In this document: in pieces, positions 24,922 through 34,220 of the stretch
Layout: each line of letters begins with the position of its first letter
Numbering within the stretch: the first letter of the stretch is position 1
Source of the DNA: Bacteroidales bacterium
Lineage (GTDB): Bacteria > Bacteroidota > Bacteroidia > Bacteroidales > WCHB1-69
Reading direction: 5' to 3'
Length of the DNA stretch: 64,000 nucleotides
Assembly: GCA_016285615.1 (NCBI GenBank)
Contig: JAEERB010000002.1
Coordinates: 1 to 64,000, forward strand
The notes under the pieces: generated by a model
Told to the model about the DNA's origin: nothing
Databases searched by the model: none
What the model saw: only the letters and a program-made list of their open reading frames with translations
Position numbers and translations under genes: made by a program

Positions 24922-26238
24922 ATGGGCAATTTTATCATTCAGGGCGGCAAGCAGTTGCAAGGCGAGATTATCCCGCAAGGCGCTAAGAATGAGGCGCTTC
25001 AGGTGATATGTGCCACGCTGCTTACCAAAGAGAAAGTGCGGATACACAACGTTCCTTACATCCGCGATGTGAGGAAGTTGATAGAGATCCTGAAAAGTAT
25101 GGGCGTCACCATTGAGCGAATCAATGAGGACACTTACGATTTTCAGGCCGCCGACATCAATATCGACGATTTGAAGACCCCCGAGTTTATCAAATTGTCG
25201 GGTTCTATTCGCGCCTCCCTGATGATTATCGGTCCTCTGTTGGGACGCTTTGGCAAGGCTTACATGGCCCAGCCTGGCGGCGACAAGATAGGCTTGCGCC
25301 CGATGAACACCCATTTTGAGGGCTTTGCCGCCTTGGGTGCCAAAGTCGAATATGACGCCGCCAGTTCAATCTTTACATTCAGTGGACAGCCGCTGGTGGG
25401 CACTTATATGCTGCTCAATGAGGCGTCGGTTACGGGTACAGCCAATGTGGTGATGGCTGCCGTGATGGCCAAAGGAAAAACCACCATCTTCAATGCCGCT
25501 TGCGAACCTTATCTGTATCAGCTGTGTACCATGCTCAACAGCATGGGCGCGCGCATCAGCGGTATCGGCTCCAACCTGCTCACCATCGAAGGTGTGGAAG
25601 AGTTGCATGGCTGTGAGCACACCATTCTGCCCGACATGATTGAGGTGGGCAGTTTTATGGGTATGGCTGCTGTTATCGGCTCGGGCATCACCATCAAGAA
25701 CTGTGCCTGCCAGCATCTCGGCATTATCCCGTCGGTGTTTGGCAAACTGGGCATCCGCTACGAGCAGCGCGGCGATGACATTTACATTCCCCGACAGGAA
25801 GAGTATGAGATAGAGACCAATATGGATGGCTCTATTCTCACCATTGCCGATGCACCGTGGCCTGGTTTTACGCCCGACTTGATCAGTATTGCCCTCGTGA
25901 CGGCCATCCAGGCCAAAGGCAGCGTGCTTATCCATCAGAAGATGTTCGAAAGCCGTCTGTTCTTTGTAGATACCCTGCGTGTGATGGGCGCCCAGATTAC
26001 GCTTTGCGACCCGCATCGTGCCATTGTCATAGGCTTGAACCGCAAGAAAAATCTGCGTGCTACTACCATGTCGTCGCCCGATATACGTGCGGGCGTGGCA
26101 CTGCTCATCGCCGCCCTCTCGGCCGACGGTCGCAGCGTCATCCAAAATAGCGAGCAGATTGACCGCGGCTATCAGAATATCGTGCAGCGCCTCCAGCAAT
26201 TGGGCGCTGATATCGAAGCCGAAGGGATGACGTATTAA
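24922..26238 (+). CDS. murA: UDP-N-acetylglucosamine 1-carboxyvinyltransferase with Cys-to-Asp active site
   Basis: A 438-residue cytoplasmic enzyme that transfers enolpyruvate from PEP to UDP-GlcNAc, the first committed step of peptidoglycan synthesis. The N terminus FIIQGGKQLQGEIIPQGAKN fits the family (G-x-K-x-L-x-G...GAKNA). The mobile loop reads PGGDKIG (118-124), where most MurA proteins have PGGCAIG; Asp121 therefore replaces the Cys that fosfomycin alkylates. MurA proteins with Asp here are active and insensitive to the drug, so intrinsic fosfomycin resistance is expected. The gene is followed by a bidirectional terminator. Confidence 0.95.
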   Translation: MGNFIIQGGKQLQGEIIPQGAKNEALQVICATLLTKEKVRIHNVPYIRDVRKLIEILKSMGVTIERINEDTYDFQAADINIDDLKTPEFIKLSGSIRASLMIIGPLLGRFGKAYMAQPGGDKIGLRPMNTHFEGFAALGAKVEYDAASSIFTFSGQPLVGTYMLLNEASVTGTANVVMAAVMAKGKTTIFNAACEPYLYQLCTMLNSMGARISGIGSNLLTIEGVEELHGCEHTILPDMIEVGSFMGMAAVIGSGITIKNCACQHLGIIPSVFGKLGIRYEQRGDDIYIPRQEEYEIETNMDGSILTIADAPWPGFTPDLISIALVTAIQAKGSVLIHQKMFESRLFFVDTLRVMGAQITLCDPHRAIVIGLNRKKNLRATTMSSPDIRAGVALLIAALSADGRSVIQNSEQIDRGYQNIVQRLQQLGADIEAEGMTY

Positions 26239-26262
26239 TTTTGATCTTGATTGATTTTCTAA

Positions 26263-26298
26263 AAAAGAAGAGACGCGATTTATCGCGTCTCTTCTTTT
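26263..26298. terminator. Bidirectional rho-independent terminator
   Basis: The arms AAAAGAAGAGACGCGAT and ATCGCGTCTCTTCTTTT are perfectly complementary over 17 bases with a two-base loop. It lies between the murA stop and the stop of the convergent barrel-like gene and can end both transcripts. Confidence 0.9.
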
Positions 26299-26325
26299 CA
26301 ATTTCAGTTTTCAACTTTCAATTTT

Positions 26326-26976
26326 CTACCATCTTGCACCGATGCCAGCCTTGATGAAAGTGTCGGAACCAATGTTGGTTTCGACAAAGCCGAAAAAGCC
26401 CTTTCCGACATTGACACCGATAGGGGTGATGTTGAAAGCAGGATAGAAGCCTACACTACTGCTTTTCGAGGAGCCATCTTCACTATCGCTGCTGCTCTTA
26501 CTGTTGCCGCCGCTCGGAGCAATGCCCAAGCCCACGTCAAGTCCCGAATAGAGGCGCACCCAGGGACGGTTCAGGTAGGTGAACTTTATCGAAGGTGTGA
26601 TGTTGAGCAAAACAACATTACTCCGTGAGTCAATTACCTTATGGGTCGAGTCGGTGTAACTTACATAGCTGAACGCTTCTGCCGTGGTTTTAACACCCAC
26701 TTGCAGCCACGGTTTCACTTGATAATAGTAATGAAGTCCATAGCCACCATAGTTCTTAATGTCCATATATTTGCCACCGATAGCGGAAATGGGCAGTACG
26801 AAAATGGCCGAAACAAGTTCCACCATAACCGAATAACCTGAGATAGGTCCTGCACTCACACCTATTTCGTGGCGCAGTTGGGAATTTTGAGGTGGAAAAG
26901 GATTAGAGTTCTGTCCGAAAGTCAGTGCTGGCAGCAGACACATCGCCAGAATAACAATCATCTTTTTGGTTTTCAT
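26326..26976 (-). CDS. Exported protein, probable small outer-membrane barrel
   Basis: A 216-residue protein that I do not recognise by family. The signal peptide (IVILAMCLLPALTFGQ) is followed by beta strands with alternating hydrophobicity (YGLHYYYQVKPWLQVGVKTT, RPWVRLYSGLDVGLGIAP, GFFGFVETNIG) and a C-terminal aromatic residue (GIGARW), consistent with an outer-membrane barrel. A Ser/Gly/Asp-rich loop (SSSDSEDGSSKSSS, about 158-172) is probably an exposed loop. It begins 62 bases beyond the kdsC stop in the same orientation with no promoter motif of its own, so it may be cotranscribed with kdsC. Confidence 0.72.
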   Translation of the reverse strand: MKTKKMIVILAMCLLPALTFGQNSNPFPPQNSQLRHEIGVSAGPISGYSVMVELVSAIFVLPISAIGGKYMDIKNYGGYGLHYYYQVKPWLQVGVKTTAEAFSYVSYTDSTHKVIDSRSNVVLLNITPSIKFTYLNRPWVRLYSGLDVGLGIAPSGGNSKSSSDSEDGSSKSSSVGFYPAFNITPIGVNVGKGFFGFVETNIGSDTFIKAGIGARW

Positions 26977-27038
26977 AACAGTTTGTTTTTGAGAATTTAT
27001 TGTAATAGACTTTTGAATATGCTAAAAGTTATAAATCT

Positions 27039-27560
27039 TTACCAGAGGCAGGCGTCATCTTCAAACCATTTGCCCTGTGCTCTAAGGGTTTGCTCAATCA
27101 CATCGCGCACGCAGCCGCGACCGCCCGGGCGGTACGACACATAGTCGGCAATCTGCCTGATCTCGTGCGAAGCGTCGGCAGGGCAGCATTTCAGGCCCGC
27201 CATCATCATCACTTTGTAATCGGGGATATCATCGCCCATGAACATCACTTCGGCAGGTGTTAGGTTGTGACTGCTGAGGTACTCGTTGAACATCTGCACC
27301 TTGTCGCTCACTTTCAAAAAAATCTCCATTCCCGGGAAACTCGTGTAGCGCAAGCGCATGGTCTCTGAGTAACCTCCCGAGATGACGGCCACATGATAGC
27401 CTTTGCGCAGCGCATATTGCAGCGCATAACCGTCCTTGACGTCGGTGGCGCGCATCTGGTCGCCGTCAGGCAACACATAGATTTTGCCGTCCGACAATAC
27501 ACCGTCGAAGTCGAAGATGAACGTGGTGATATGCTGAAGTTTTGTTTGGTAATTGTCCAT
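27039..27560 (-). CDS. kdsC: 3-deoxy-D-manno-octulosonate 8-phosphate phosphatase (KdsC-type HAD hydrolase)
   Basis: A 173-residue HAD-superfamily phosphatase of the C0 (capless) tetrameric type, which releases phosphate from KDO 8-phosphate in the lipid A core pathway. The nucleophile motif is FDFDGVLSDG near residue 17; motif II is AVISGGYSE, motif III has Lys in KVSDKVQ, and motif IV is FMGDDIPDYKVM. The C-terminal YRPGGRGCVRDVIE matches KdsC proteins, where it reaches into the neighbouring subunit. Its promoter is divergent from that of eno. Other KDO genes are not in the window. Confidence 0.9.
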   Translation of the reverse strand: MDNYQTKLQHITTFIFDFDGVLSDGKIYVLPDGDQMRATDVKDGYALQYALRKGYHVAVISGGYSETMRLRYTSFPGMEIFLKVSDKVQMFNEYLSSHNLTPAEVMFMGDDIPDYKVMMMAGLKCCPADASHEIRQIADYVSYRPGGRGCVRDVIEQTLRAQGKWFEDDACLW

Positions 27561-27619
27561 TTGATATGATTGTTAATGAGCGATAAAACAGTCGTTTGCG
27601 TGACCTGTTTACAACGATG

Positions 27620-27627
27620 CAAAGATA
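27620..27627 (-). promoter_or_regulatory. Bacteroides-type -7 element (TATCTTTG) for kdsC
   Basis: TATCTTTGC on the minus strand, 60 bases upstream of the kdsC ATG. Confidence 0.6.
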
Positions 27628-27685
27628 CTTATTTTTATCGCAAAATATATATTAATATGTATGTTCAATTTTCTTGAAAATTTAT

Positions 27686-27693
27686 TACCTTTG
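27686..27693 (+). promoter_or_regulatory. Bacteroides-type -7 element (TACCTTTG) for eno
   Basis: TACCTTTGC, 44 bases upstream of the eno ATG, with an AT-rich leader. It is divergent from the kdsC element 60 bases away. Confidence 0.6.
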
Positions 27694-27706
27694 CACCGCA
27701 AAATAA

Positions 27707-29026
<1,320 letters not shown>

Positions 29027-29053
29027 TTAGTTGAGCATACAGCTTTCTTTTAT

Positions 29054-29083
29054 AAGCCCTGCACTTGTGTGGGGCTTTTTTTA
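29054..29083 (+). terminator. Rho-independent terminator of eno
   Basis: The arms AAGCCC and GGGCTT with an inner CAC/GTG pairing are followed by seven or more T. The promoter element of the next gene starts immediately behind the T-run. Confidence 0.8.
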
Positions 29084-29091
29084 TATCTTTG
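29084..29091 (+). promoter_or_regulatory. Bacteroides-type -7 element (TATCTTTG) for the TonB-receptor-like gene
   Basis: TATCTTTGC directly after the eno terminator T-run, 28 bases before the ATG at 29120. Terminator and promoter are packed without a spacer. Confidence 0.6.
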
Positions 29092-29119
29092 CGAATCATT
29101 ATAAATTATAAAATCTTTT

Positions 29120-31579
29120 ATGCGCAGACCTCTTCGATCTTGGCTTACGATTGTGTTGTTGTTGCTCGTAGGCGCAGCTTCGGCGCAGCATTATACCGTA
29201 ACGGGTAAGTTGGTGGATTCGCTCAGTCGCGAGAAACTTTTTTATGTGACCGTTGGCCTGGTTACACAAGACTCGACGGCTATGACGGTGGCGAACGCCT
29301 ATACAGATGCGGCAGGCAATTTTTCCATGCCAGGGATTCCTTCGGGCTCTTATCTGTTGAAAGCCAATATTGTGGGCTACGATATGCTGGTCCGCCCAGT
29401 GACTGTTGGCGGTGAGCAACATCGGGTGAATATGGGCGAGATAGGCATGAAGAAAGTGAGTACCACGCTACGAGAGGTGAGCATTGCGGCGCAGAAACCT
29501 GTCTATATGATGGACGGTGAGAAGACGCTCTACAATGTGTCGGAAGACCCTTCCATCCATTCGGGTACGGCTACTGATGCTCTGCAAAACGCACCTGGCG
29601 TGGAGGTGGATGTTGAGGGCAATGTGTCGCTGCGTGGCGTTTCGTCGGTGGAGATTTGGATTAACAACAAGCCATCGAACATGAACGAGGATGCGTTGAA
29701 GAATTTCTTGCAACAGATGCCTGCCGACAATATCGAGAAGATTGAAGTCATAACCAACCCTTCGGCACGCTACAGTGCCCAAAGCGACGGCGGCGTCATC
29801 AATATTGTGACCGTTTCCGATATCAAGAAGAACAGCTTCCTCAGTTTTGGCGTGCGCGGCTCCAGTTCGCCTGATATTTCGCCATGGATTTCGTATGTAT
29901 ACGCCAATAAGAAGTTTTCTATCAGCACATTCCTTAATTATTCCTATTCTATTACCAAGAGCAGAAGCGAATCGCAGGAGCTTGCTTTCAATAACGAAGG
30001 TGACACCTCTGCATTCTATCATAGCAAACAAAACAACCGTCAACCCACACATCGCACAGGCTTGCATATCAATGGCTCCTACACGATTGATACGGCCAAT
30101 TCCATTCATTTTTGGGTGGGAACTTTCCCTTCGTGGAACTGGTCGTTGACCGACGAGGAGATGGTTCGCTATGAGTATCTGTATGCGCCGGGTGATTATT
30201 CCTATAATAGAGATGTCAATAGTAAGCAGAGTAATATAGGTGGCAATGCTGGTTTATGGTATGAGCACAAGTTCAATAACAAGGGCCATAGGATTAGTGC
30301 AAATATGACTTTCTTCTTGTGGCGTAATAAAGCAGAGGGAACTGTGGACCGCGACTATCTTGTTAGGGATGATTTGGATAAATTCAAAAAAGTGTACATA
30401 AATTACCTTTTGATGAACACAAGTTTATCGTTGGATTATACGGTGCCGTATCATAAAAATGGAGAAATAGAAGTCGGTATGTCAGGCGATTTTAGTCGCA
30501 ACCGAACCCTAAATCGTCCTGATACGCTGGTTCGTGAGGATGACCTTTTTCAGATAGACAGTATGCGATACTATGATTATCGCGACATGCAGGGCGGGGT
30601 GGCAGCATACGTGACCTTGCAGCATCGGTTTGGTAATTTTACCTTGAAGGGCGGATTACGGACAGAGTACAAAATATATGATTTGTATTATTACAACTCT
30701 CCGCAAAATAGTCTGACAAAGCCTTATTGGGGTTTGTTTCCGTCGCTGCATTTGAGCTATCGCACCAAAAATATGCACAACTTCAAACTCAGCTACACGC
30801 GGCGAGTCAGCAACCCGTCGGCTCAGAATCTGACCACTTTCATCACTTACGATGAGCAGAGTTTCAGCACGGGTAATCCCGATTTGCGGTCGGCTTATAC
30901 CAATGCGGTGGAGGCGGGCTGGACCAAGTTCATTCGCAAGTTCGGCAATGTGGGTATCACCGCCTATTTCAGAAATACGAAAGACGAGGTTTCCCGTATG
31001 TCGGATGTGGTGTACAGTCCGTTTTTCGGCACCATCGTCAGTTTCACCAAGCCGGTCAATGCGGGCAAGTCGCTCAATACGGGCGCCGAGTTCAACATGA
31101 TGTATCAGCTGAAGGCGTTCATGAACATCCGCTTTTATGCCAACGTCTTTTATATGCGCTCACGGTTCCAGTTTAGAGAGGAATCTGAGTCTTATTTGGT
31201 TCAGAATGTGAACTATAGTTTCCGCTTGAATTTCTGGGCGAAGGCTTGGAAGTTTTTGGAAATCAATGCGTCGGCTAACTATCGCTCGAAGACCAAAACA
31301 TTGTTTACGGTCAACAAGCCGCGTTATTCCATTGACTTGGGTTTGAAGGCCAATTTCTGGAAGAATCGCATCTCGCTCTATGTGGATGTGCACGACATTT
31401 TCAACTGGAACAAGATGTCGTACGAGACCAATAATCCCTATTATGTTGTGACGAGCACCAGCCGCAGCAGTTGGAGCAGTCGCAGTGTGCGCGCCGGCAT
31501 CACCTTCCGCTTCGGCAAGATGGAACTGGAGTCGCGAGCCAATCAAGGCAACGCTATGCAGCAAGAGGGCGAGATGTAA
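29120..31579 (+). CDS. TonB-receptor-like outer-membrane protein with carboxypeptidase-regulatory-like domain
   Basis: An 819-residue outer-membrane protein. The signal peptide ends AASAQ. Residues about 25-105 form a carboxypeptidase-regulatory-like Ig fold (YTVTGKLVDSLSREKLFYVT, GNFSMPGIPSGSYLL). A plug-like domain follows at about 125-235 (ALQNAPGVEVDVEGNVSLRG, IEKIEVITNPSARY, GGVINIVT). The rest is a large beta barrel of the outer-membrane-protein beta-barrel family, rich in aromatic-ended strands. It lacks a SusD partner, so it is not a typical SusC glycan importer. The ligand is unknown. galK is convergent 4 bases downstream, with no sign of functional coupling. Confidence 0.88.
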   Translation: MRRPLRSWLTIVLLLLVGAASAQHYTVTGKLVDSLSREKLFYVTVGLVTQDSTAMTVANAYTDAAGNFSMPGIPSGSYLLKANIVGYDMLVRPVTVGGEQHRVNMGEIGMKKVSTTLREVSIAAQKPVYMMDGEKTLYNVSEDPSIHSGTATDALQNAPGVEVDVEGNVSLRGVSSVEIWINNKPSNMNEDALKNFLQQMPADNIEKIEVITNPSARYSAQSDGGVINIVTVSDIKKNSFLSFGVRGSSSPDISPWISYVYANKKFSISTFLNYSYSITKSRSESQELAFNNEGDTSAFYHSKQNNRQPTHRTGLHINGSYTIDTANSIHFWVGTFPSWNWSLTDEEMVRYEYLYAPGDYSYNRDVNSKQSNIGGNAGLWYEHKFNNKGHRISANMTFFLWRNKAEGTVDRDYLVRDDLDKFKKVYINYLLMNTSLSLDYTVPYHKNGEIEVGMSGDFSRNRTLNRPDTLVREDDLFQIDSMRYYDYRDMQGGVAAYVTLQHRFGNFTLKGGLRTEYKIYDLYYYNSPQNSLTKPYWGLFPSLHLSYRTKNMHNFKLSYTRRVSNPSAQNLTTFITYDEQSFSTGNPDLRSAYTNAVEAGWTKFIRKFGNVGITAYFRNTKDEVSRMSDVVYSPFFGTIVSFTKPVNAGKSLNTGAEFNMMYQLKAFMNIRFYANVFYMRSRFQFREESESYLVQNVNYSFRLNFWAKAWKFLEINASANYRSKTKTLFTVNKPRYSIDLGLKANFWKNRISLYVDVHDIFNWNKMSYETNNPYYVVTSTSRSSWSSRSVRAGITFRFGKMELESRANQGNAMQQEGEM

Positions 31580-31582
31580 TCG

Positions 31583-32737
31583 CTAAAACAATTTTCGTGC
31601 TCCGTCGCCAATATCGGCGATATAGAACGACGCTTCGAGCCCTGTTGTCTCTTTGTAGAGCGGGGCCATGTAGGCGATGAAATCCTCCACTTTGTCCTCT
31701 TCGATGAGGGTGACTGTGCAGCCGCCGAAGCCGCCGCCCGTCATTCTGCTGCCAATCACGCCGTCGTATTGTTGGGCGTTCTCGGCCAAAGTGTCCAGTT
31801 CAAAGCAACTTACTTCGTACAACTCTTTCAACGAGCGGTGCGAGGCGTTCATCAGTTGGCCGAAAAGCGCGAGGTTGCCTTCCTTGAGTGCTTGGATGGC
31901 CTTGTGCACGCGGGCGTTTTCATACACGGCGTGTTCGGCACGATTGCGAACGATTTGGTCTTGTATCAAATGTTTGGATGTTTCAAATTGCTCTTCTGTC
32001 AGTTCACAGAGATAAGTGATGGGGTATTTCTGCGATAAGATGTGGGCAGCCTCTTCACATTCGCGGCGGCGGTCATTGTATTTGGATGCTACCAGTGAAT
32101 GGGGTTTGTTTGTGTTGATAATCAGCAATTTATAGCCGTCGATCTTGAGGGGTACATGCTCGTAGTGCAAAGTGGCACAGTCGAGGGCGATGGCGTGGTT
32201 CTTTTTACCAAAGCCAGAGGCAAACTGGTCCATAATGCCGCACTTCACACCGACAAAATCGCACTCGGCAAGTTGCGACAGTTTGACGAGTTCGGTCATA
32301 CCCAGTTGGGCGTGGCATACATCGTCCAACATGATGGCAGTCACCACTTCGATGGATGCCGACGAGGAGAGGGCAGCGCCGAGGGGAACATTACCTGCAT
32401 ATAACATATTGTAACCCCATACGTCGTGGCCGCGGTCGGTAAACTCTTTCATCACACCTGCAGGATACTTGATCCATTCCTTGGGTGATGAGGTGAATGC
32501 GGAGCCGTCGATGGTGGCCGAAAAATCCATATTTAGGCTGTGTAGGCAGTTTTGATGGTCATCGCGGCGGCTGATGAGCAGCCAGGTGCCGAAACTGAGC
32601 GCACAAGGAAATACCAAGCCGCCGTTATAGTCGGTGTGTTCGCCAATCAGGTTGACGCGTCCTGGAGCGAAGTAGGCGTGCTCGGCTTCGCAGCCATAGA
32701 GGTTGCGGAAAGCTTTTTTCAGGTCTTCTAATTTCAT
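31583..32737 (-). CDS. galK: Galactokinase
   Basis: A 384-residue GHMP kinase that phosphorylates galactose at C1 in the Leloir pathway. Signatures: the galactokinase motif PGRVNLIGEHTDYNGG near the N terminus, the ATP loop VPLGAALSSSASIEV (residues about 116-130), and the C-terminal GHMP motif GSRMTGGGFGGCTV. It is full length. No galT, galE or sugar transporter adjoins it, so it stands alone with its own promoter. A small terminator separates it from the lipoprotein gene upstream. Confidence 0.96.
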   Translation of the reverse strand: MKLEDLKKAFRNLYGCEAEHAYFAPGRVNLIGEHTDYNGGLVFPCALSFGTWLLISRRDDHQNCLHSLNMDFSATIDGSAFTSSPKEWIKYPAGVMKEFTDRGHDVWGYNMLYAGNVPLGAALSSSASIEVVTAIMLDDVCHAQLGMTELVKLSQLAECDFVGVKCGIMDQFASGFGKKNHAIALDCATLHYEHVPLKIDGYKLLIINTNKPHSLVASKYNDRRRECEEAAHILSQKYPITYLCELTEEQFETSKHLIQDQIVRNRAEHAVYENARVHKAIQALKEGNLALFGQLMNASHRSLKELYEVSCFELDTLAENAQQYDGVIGSRMTGGGFGGCTVTLIEEDKVEDFIAYMAPLYKETTGLEASFYIADIGDGARKLF

Positions 32738-32757
32738 AATTTTGTGGTATGAGAAGA

Positions 32758-32765
32758 CAAAGATA
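32758..32765 (-). promoter_or_regulatory. Bacteroides-type -7 element (TATCTTTG) for galK
   Basis: TATCTTTG on the minus strand, 21 bases upstream of the galK ATG. It lies just after the terminator at 32771-32803, in the direction of galK transcription. Confidence 0.55.
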
Positions 32766-32770
32766 CAAAT

Positions 32771-32803
32771 AAAAAAGGGGCATTGTTGAAATGCCCCTTT
32801 TTT
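32771..32803. terminator. Rho-independent terminator of the small lipoprotein gene
   Basis: The arms AAAAAAGGGGCAT and ATGCCCCTTTTTT are perfect over 13 bases around a 7-base loop. On the minus strand it follows the lipoprotein stop by 18 bases and ends in a T-run. It insulates galK. Confidence 0.88.
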
Positions 32804-32821
32804 ATTAAGCGGAATAAGAAA

Positions 32822-33001
32822 TTATTCAGCTACACATTCAGCAACTGCTGCAGAATCGCAAGCGGTAGAGTCAACTACAACTTCTTCAACAACGGTTGAG
32901 TCAACAGCGGTAGAATCAACGTTTTCAGTGGTTTCAGCTTTGGGACCGCAAGCGGCGAAAACGAAAGCTACAACAGCTAAGATAGCAAATAATTTTTTCA
33001 T
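32822..33001 (-). CDS. Small acidic lipoprotein (59 residues)
   Basis: A short gene bounded by its own promoter and terminator. Translation from the ATG at 33001 gives a lipoprotein leader, MKKLFAILAVVAFVFAAC, with Cys18 as the likely acylated residue. Then comes a short mature part of about 41 residues made almost wholly of Val, Asp, Ser, Thr, Ala and Glu, with VDSTAVDST and VVDSTACDS repeats and two further Cys residues. The mature part has one Lys and many acidic residues and is probably disordered. I do not recognise a family; similar tiny acidic lipoproteins occur in Bacteroidetes. Independent transcription signals and the leader make it a real gene. Confidence 0.85.
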   Translation of the reverse strand: MKKLFAILAVVAFVFAACGPKAETTENVDSTAVDSTVVEEVVVDSTACDSAAVAECVAE

Positions 33002-33049
33002 TTTTTTCAGTGTTAATGTAATAATTTTGTTGGTTAAATTTTAACGCGG

Positions 33050-33057
33050 CAAAAATA
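33050..33057 (-). promoter_or_regulatory. Bacteroides-type -7 element (TATTTTTG) for the small lipoprotein
   Basis: TATTTTTGC on the minus strand, about 50 bases upstream of the ATG at 33001. Confidence 0.6.
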
Positions 33058-33100
33058 CATAATATTTCAACTGTTGTGTAGGCTGAAAAGTTAAAAAATG

Positions 33101-34123
33101 TTAACAGTCAATTAGGGTGCACCAATGGTGTTTATCTTCGATTTCTCCGTACTGGATTCCCATCAAAGTTTCACGCATTTTAATGCTCCAAGGTCCTGGT
33201 TTACCGTCTTTTGCGATAACGTACTCGGTGCCGGTCTCTCTGTCCTGAATCATGTGGATGGGAGAGATAACAGCGGCGGTACCGCAGGCGCCAGCCTCTT
33301 CAAAGGTGCCAATTTCCTCTAATTTGATGTGTCTTCTTTCGACAATTAATCCTAAATCTTCCGCAATTTGGCGCAAACTCATATTGGTAATGGAGGGCAA
33401 AATGGAACCCGAGTCGGGGGTAACATATTTACCGTCTTTAATACCGAAGAAGTTGGCGGGACCGGCTTCGTCGATGTACATTTTGGTCTTGGCGTCGGCG
33501 AAGATGGAGGCGCTGAAGCCTTCTTTGTGAGCTCTTTCACCTGCGCGCAATGAAGCGGCGTAGTTGCCACCCACTTTCACATGGCCGGTGCCCAGAGGTG
33601 CTGCACGGTCGTAATCTTTGGCAATCTGCATGTTGGTAGGTTTGAAGCCTTCTTTGAAGTAAGGACCAACGGGCATAACGAAGATAACGAAGAGATATTC
33701 GTCAGCAGGCTTTACACCGATGGTAGGACCGGTACCGATCAGCAGCGGGCGGATATAAAGTGAGCCTTCAGTTCCGTAAGGAGGAATGTATTCGGCATTC
33801 AGTTTGATGACTTTTTCCAAGGCTTTGAAGAAAAGTTCTTGCGGAATGGGGGCCAGCATGATACAGTCGGCCGAGTTGTTGAGTCGTTTCCAGTTCTCTT
33901 CCCAGCGGAATAACCGCACTTTACCGTCTTTTCCTCTGAAAGCTTTCATGCCTTCGAAAGCTTCCTGACCATAATGAAGGCAAGAGGCTGCCATGTGCAT
34001 CGGAATATATTCGTCAGAACATACTTCCAATTCACCCCATTCGCCGTTTCTGAAATAGCAGCGAACATTGTAATCGGTTTTCATGTAGCCGAAAGAGAGG
34101 CTTTTCCAATCAATGTTTTTCAT
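33101..34123 (-). CDS. ilvE: Branched-chain amino acid aminotransferase
   Basis: A 340-residue PLP enzyme of fold type IV that makes Leu, Ile and Val from their keto acids with glutamate as amino donor. Signatures: CLHYGQEAFEGMKAFRG, the Schiff-base lysine in GTGHVKVGGNYAAS, and the cofactor-binding EAGPANFFGI and EEAGACGTAAVISP. The length and sequence are of the class II (BCAT) form related to the mitochondrial enzyme. It is alone, with its own promoter, away from ilv operon genes. Confidence 0.95.
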   Translation of the reverse strand: MKNIDWKSLSFGYMKTDYNVRCYFRNGEWGELEVCSDEYIPMHMAASCLHYGQEAFEGMKAFRGKDGKVRLFRWEENWKRLNNSADCIMLAPIPQELFFKALEKVIKLNAEYIPPYGTEGSLYIRPLLIGTGPTIGVKPADEYLFVIFVMPVGPYFKEGFKPTNMQIAKDYDRAAPLGTGHVKVGGNYAASLRAGERAHKEGFSASIFADAKTKMYIDEAGPANFFGIKDGKYVTPDSGSILPSITNMSLRQIAEDLGLIVERRHIKLEEIGTFEEAGACGTAAVISPIHMIQDRETGTEYVIAKDGKPGPWSIKMRETLMGIQYGEIEDKHHWCTLIDC

Positions 34124-34191
34124 AGTTAGATGATTTATTTGGTTATTAATTATTATTGTATTGTTTTCAGATGATGCAAAAACATCCAGCG

Positions 34192-34199
34192 CAAATATA
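34192..34199 (-). promoter_or_regulatory. Bacteroides-type -7 element (TATATTTG) for ilvE
   Basis: TATATTTGC on the minus strand, 69 bases upstream of the ilvE ATG and 22 bases beyond the lon stop. Confidence 0.6.
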
Positions 34200-34220
34200 A
34201 CTTAAATTTCAATAGAAAAG

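Noticed and set aside
24415..26301. Two minus-strand frames of about 300 codons opposite the phosphofructokinase and murA genes
   Set aside because: Both lie entirely opposite strongly conserved genes and show no motifs.
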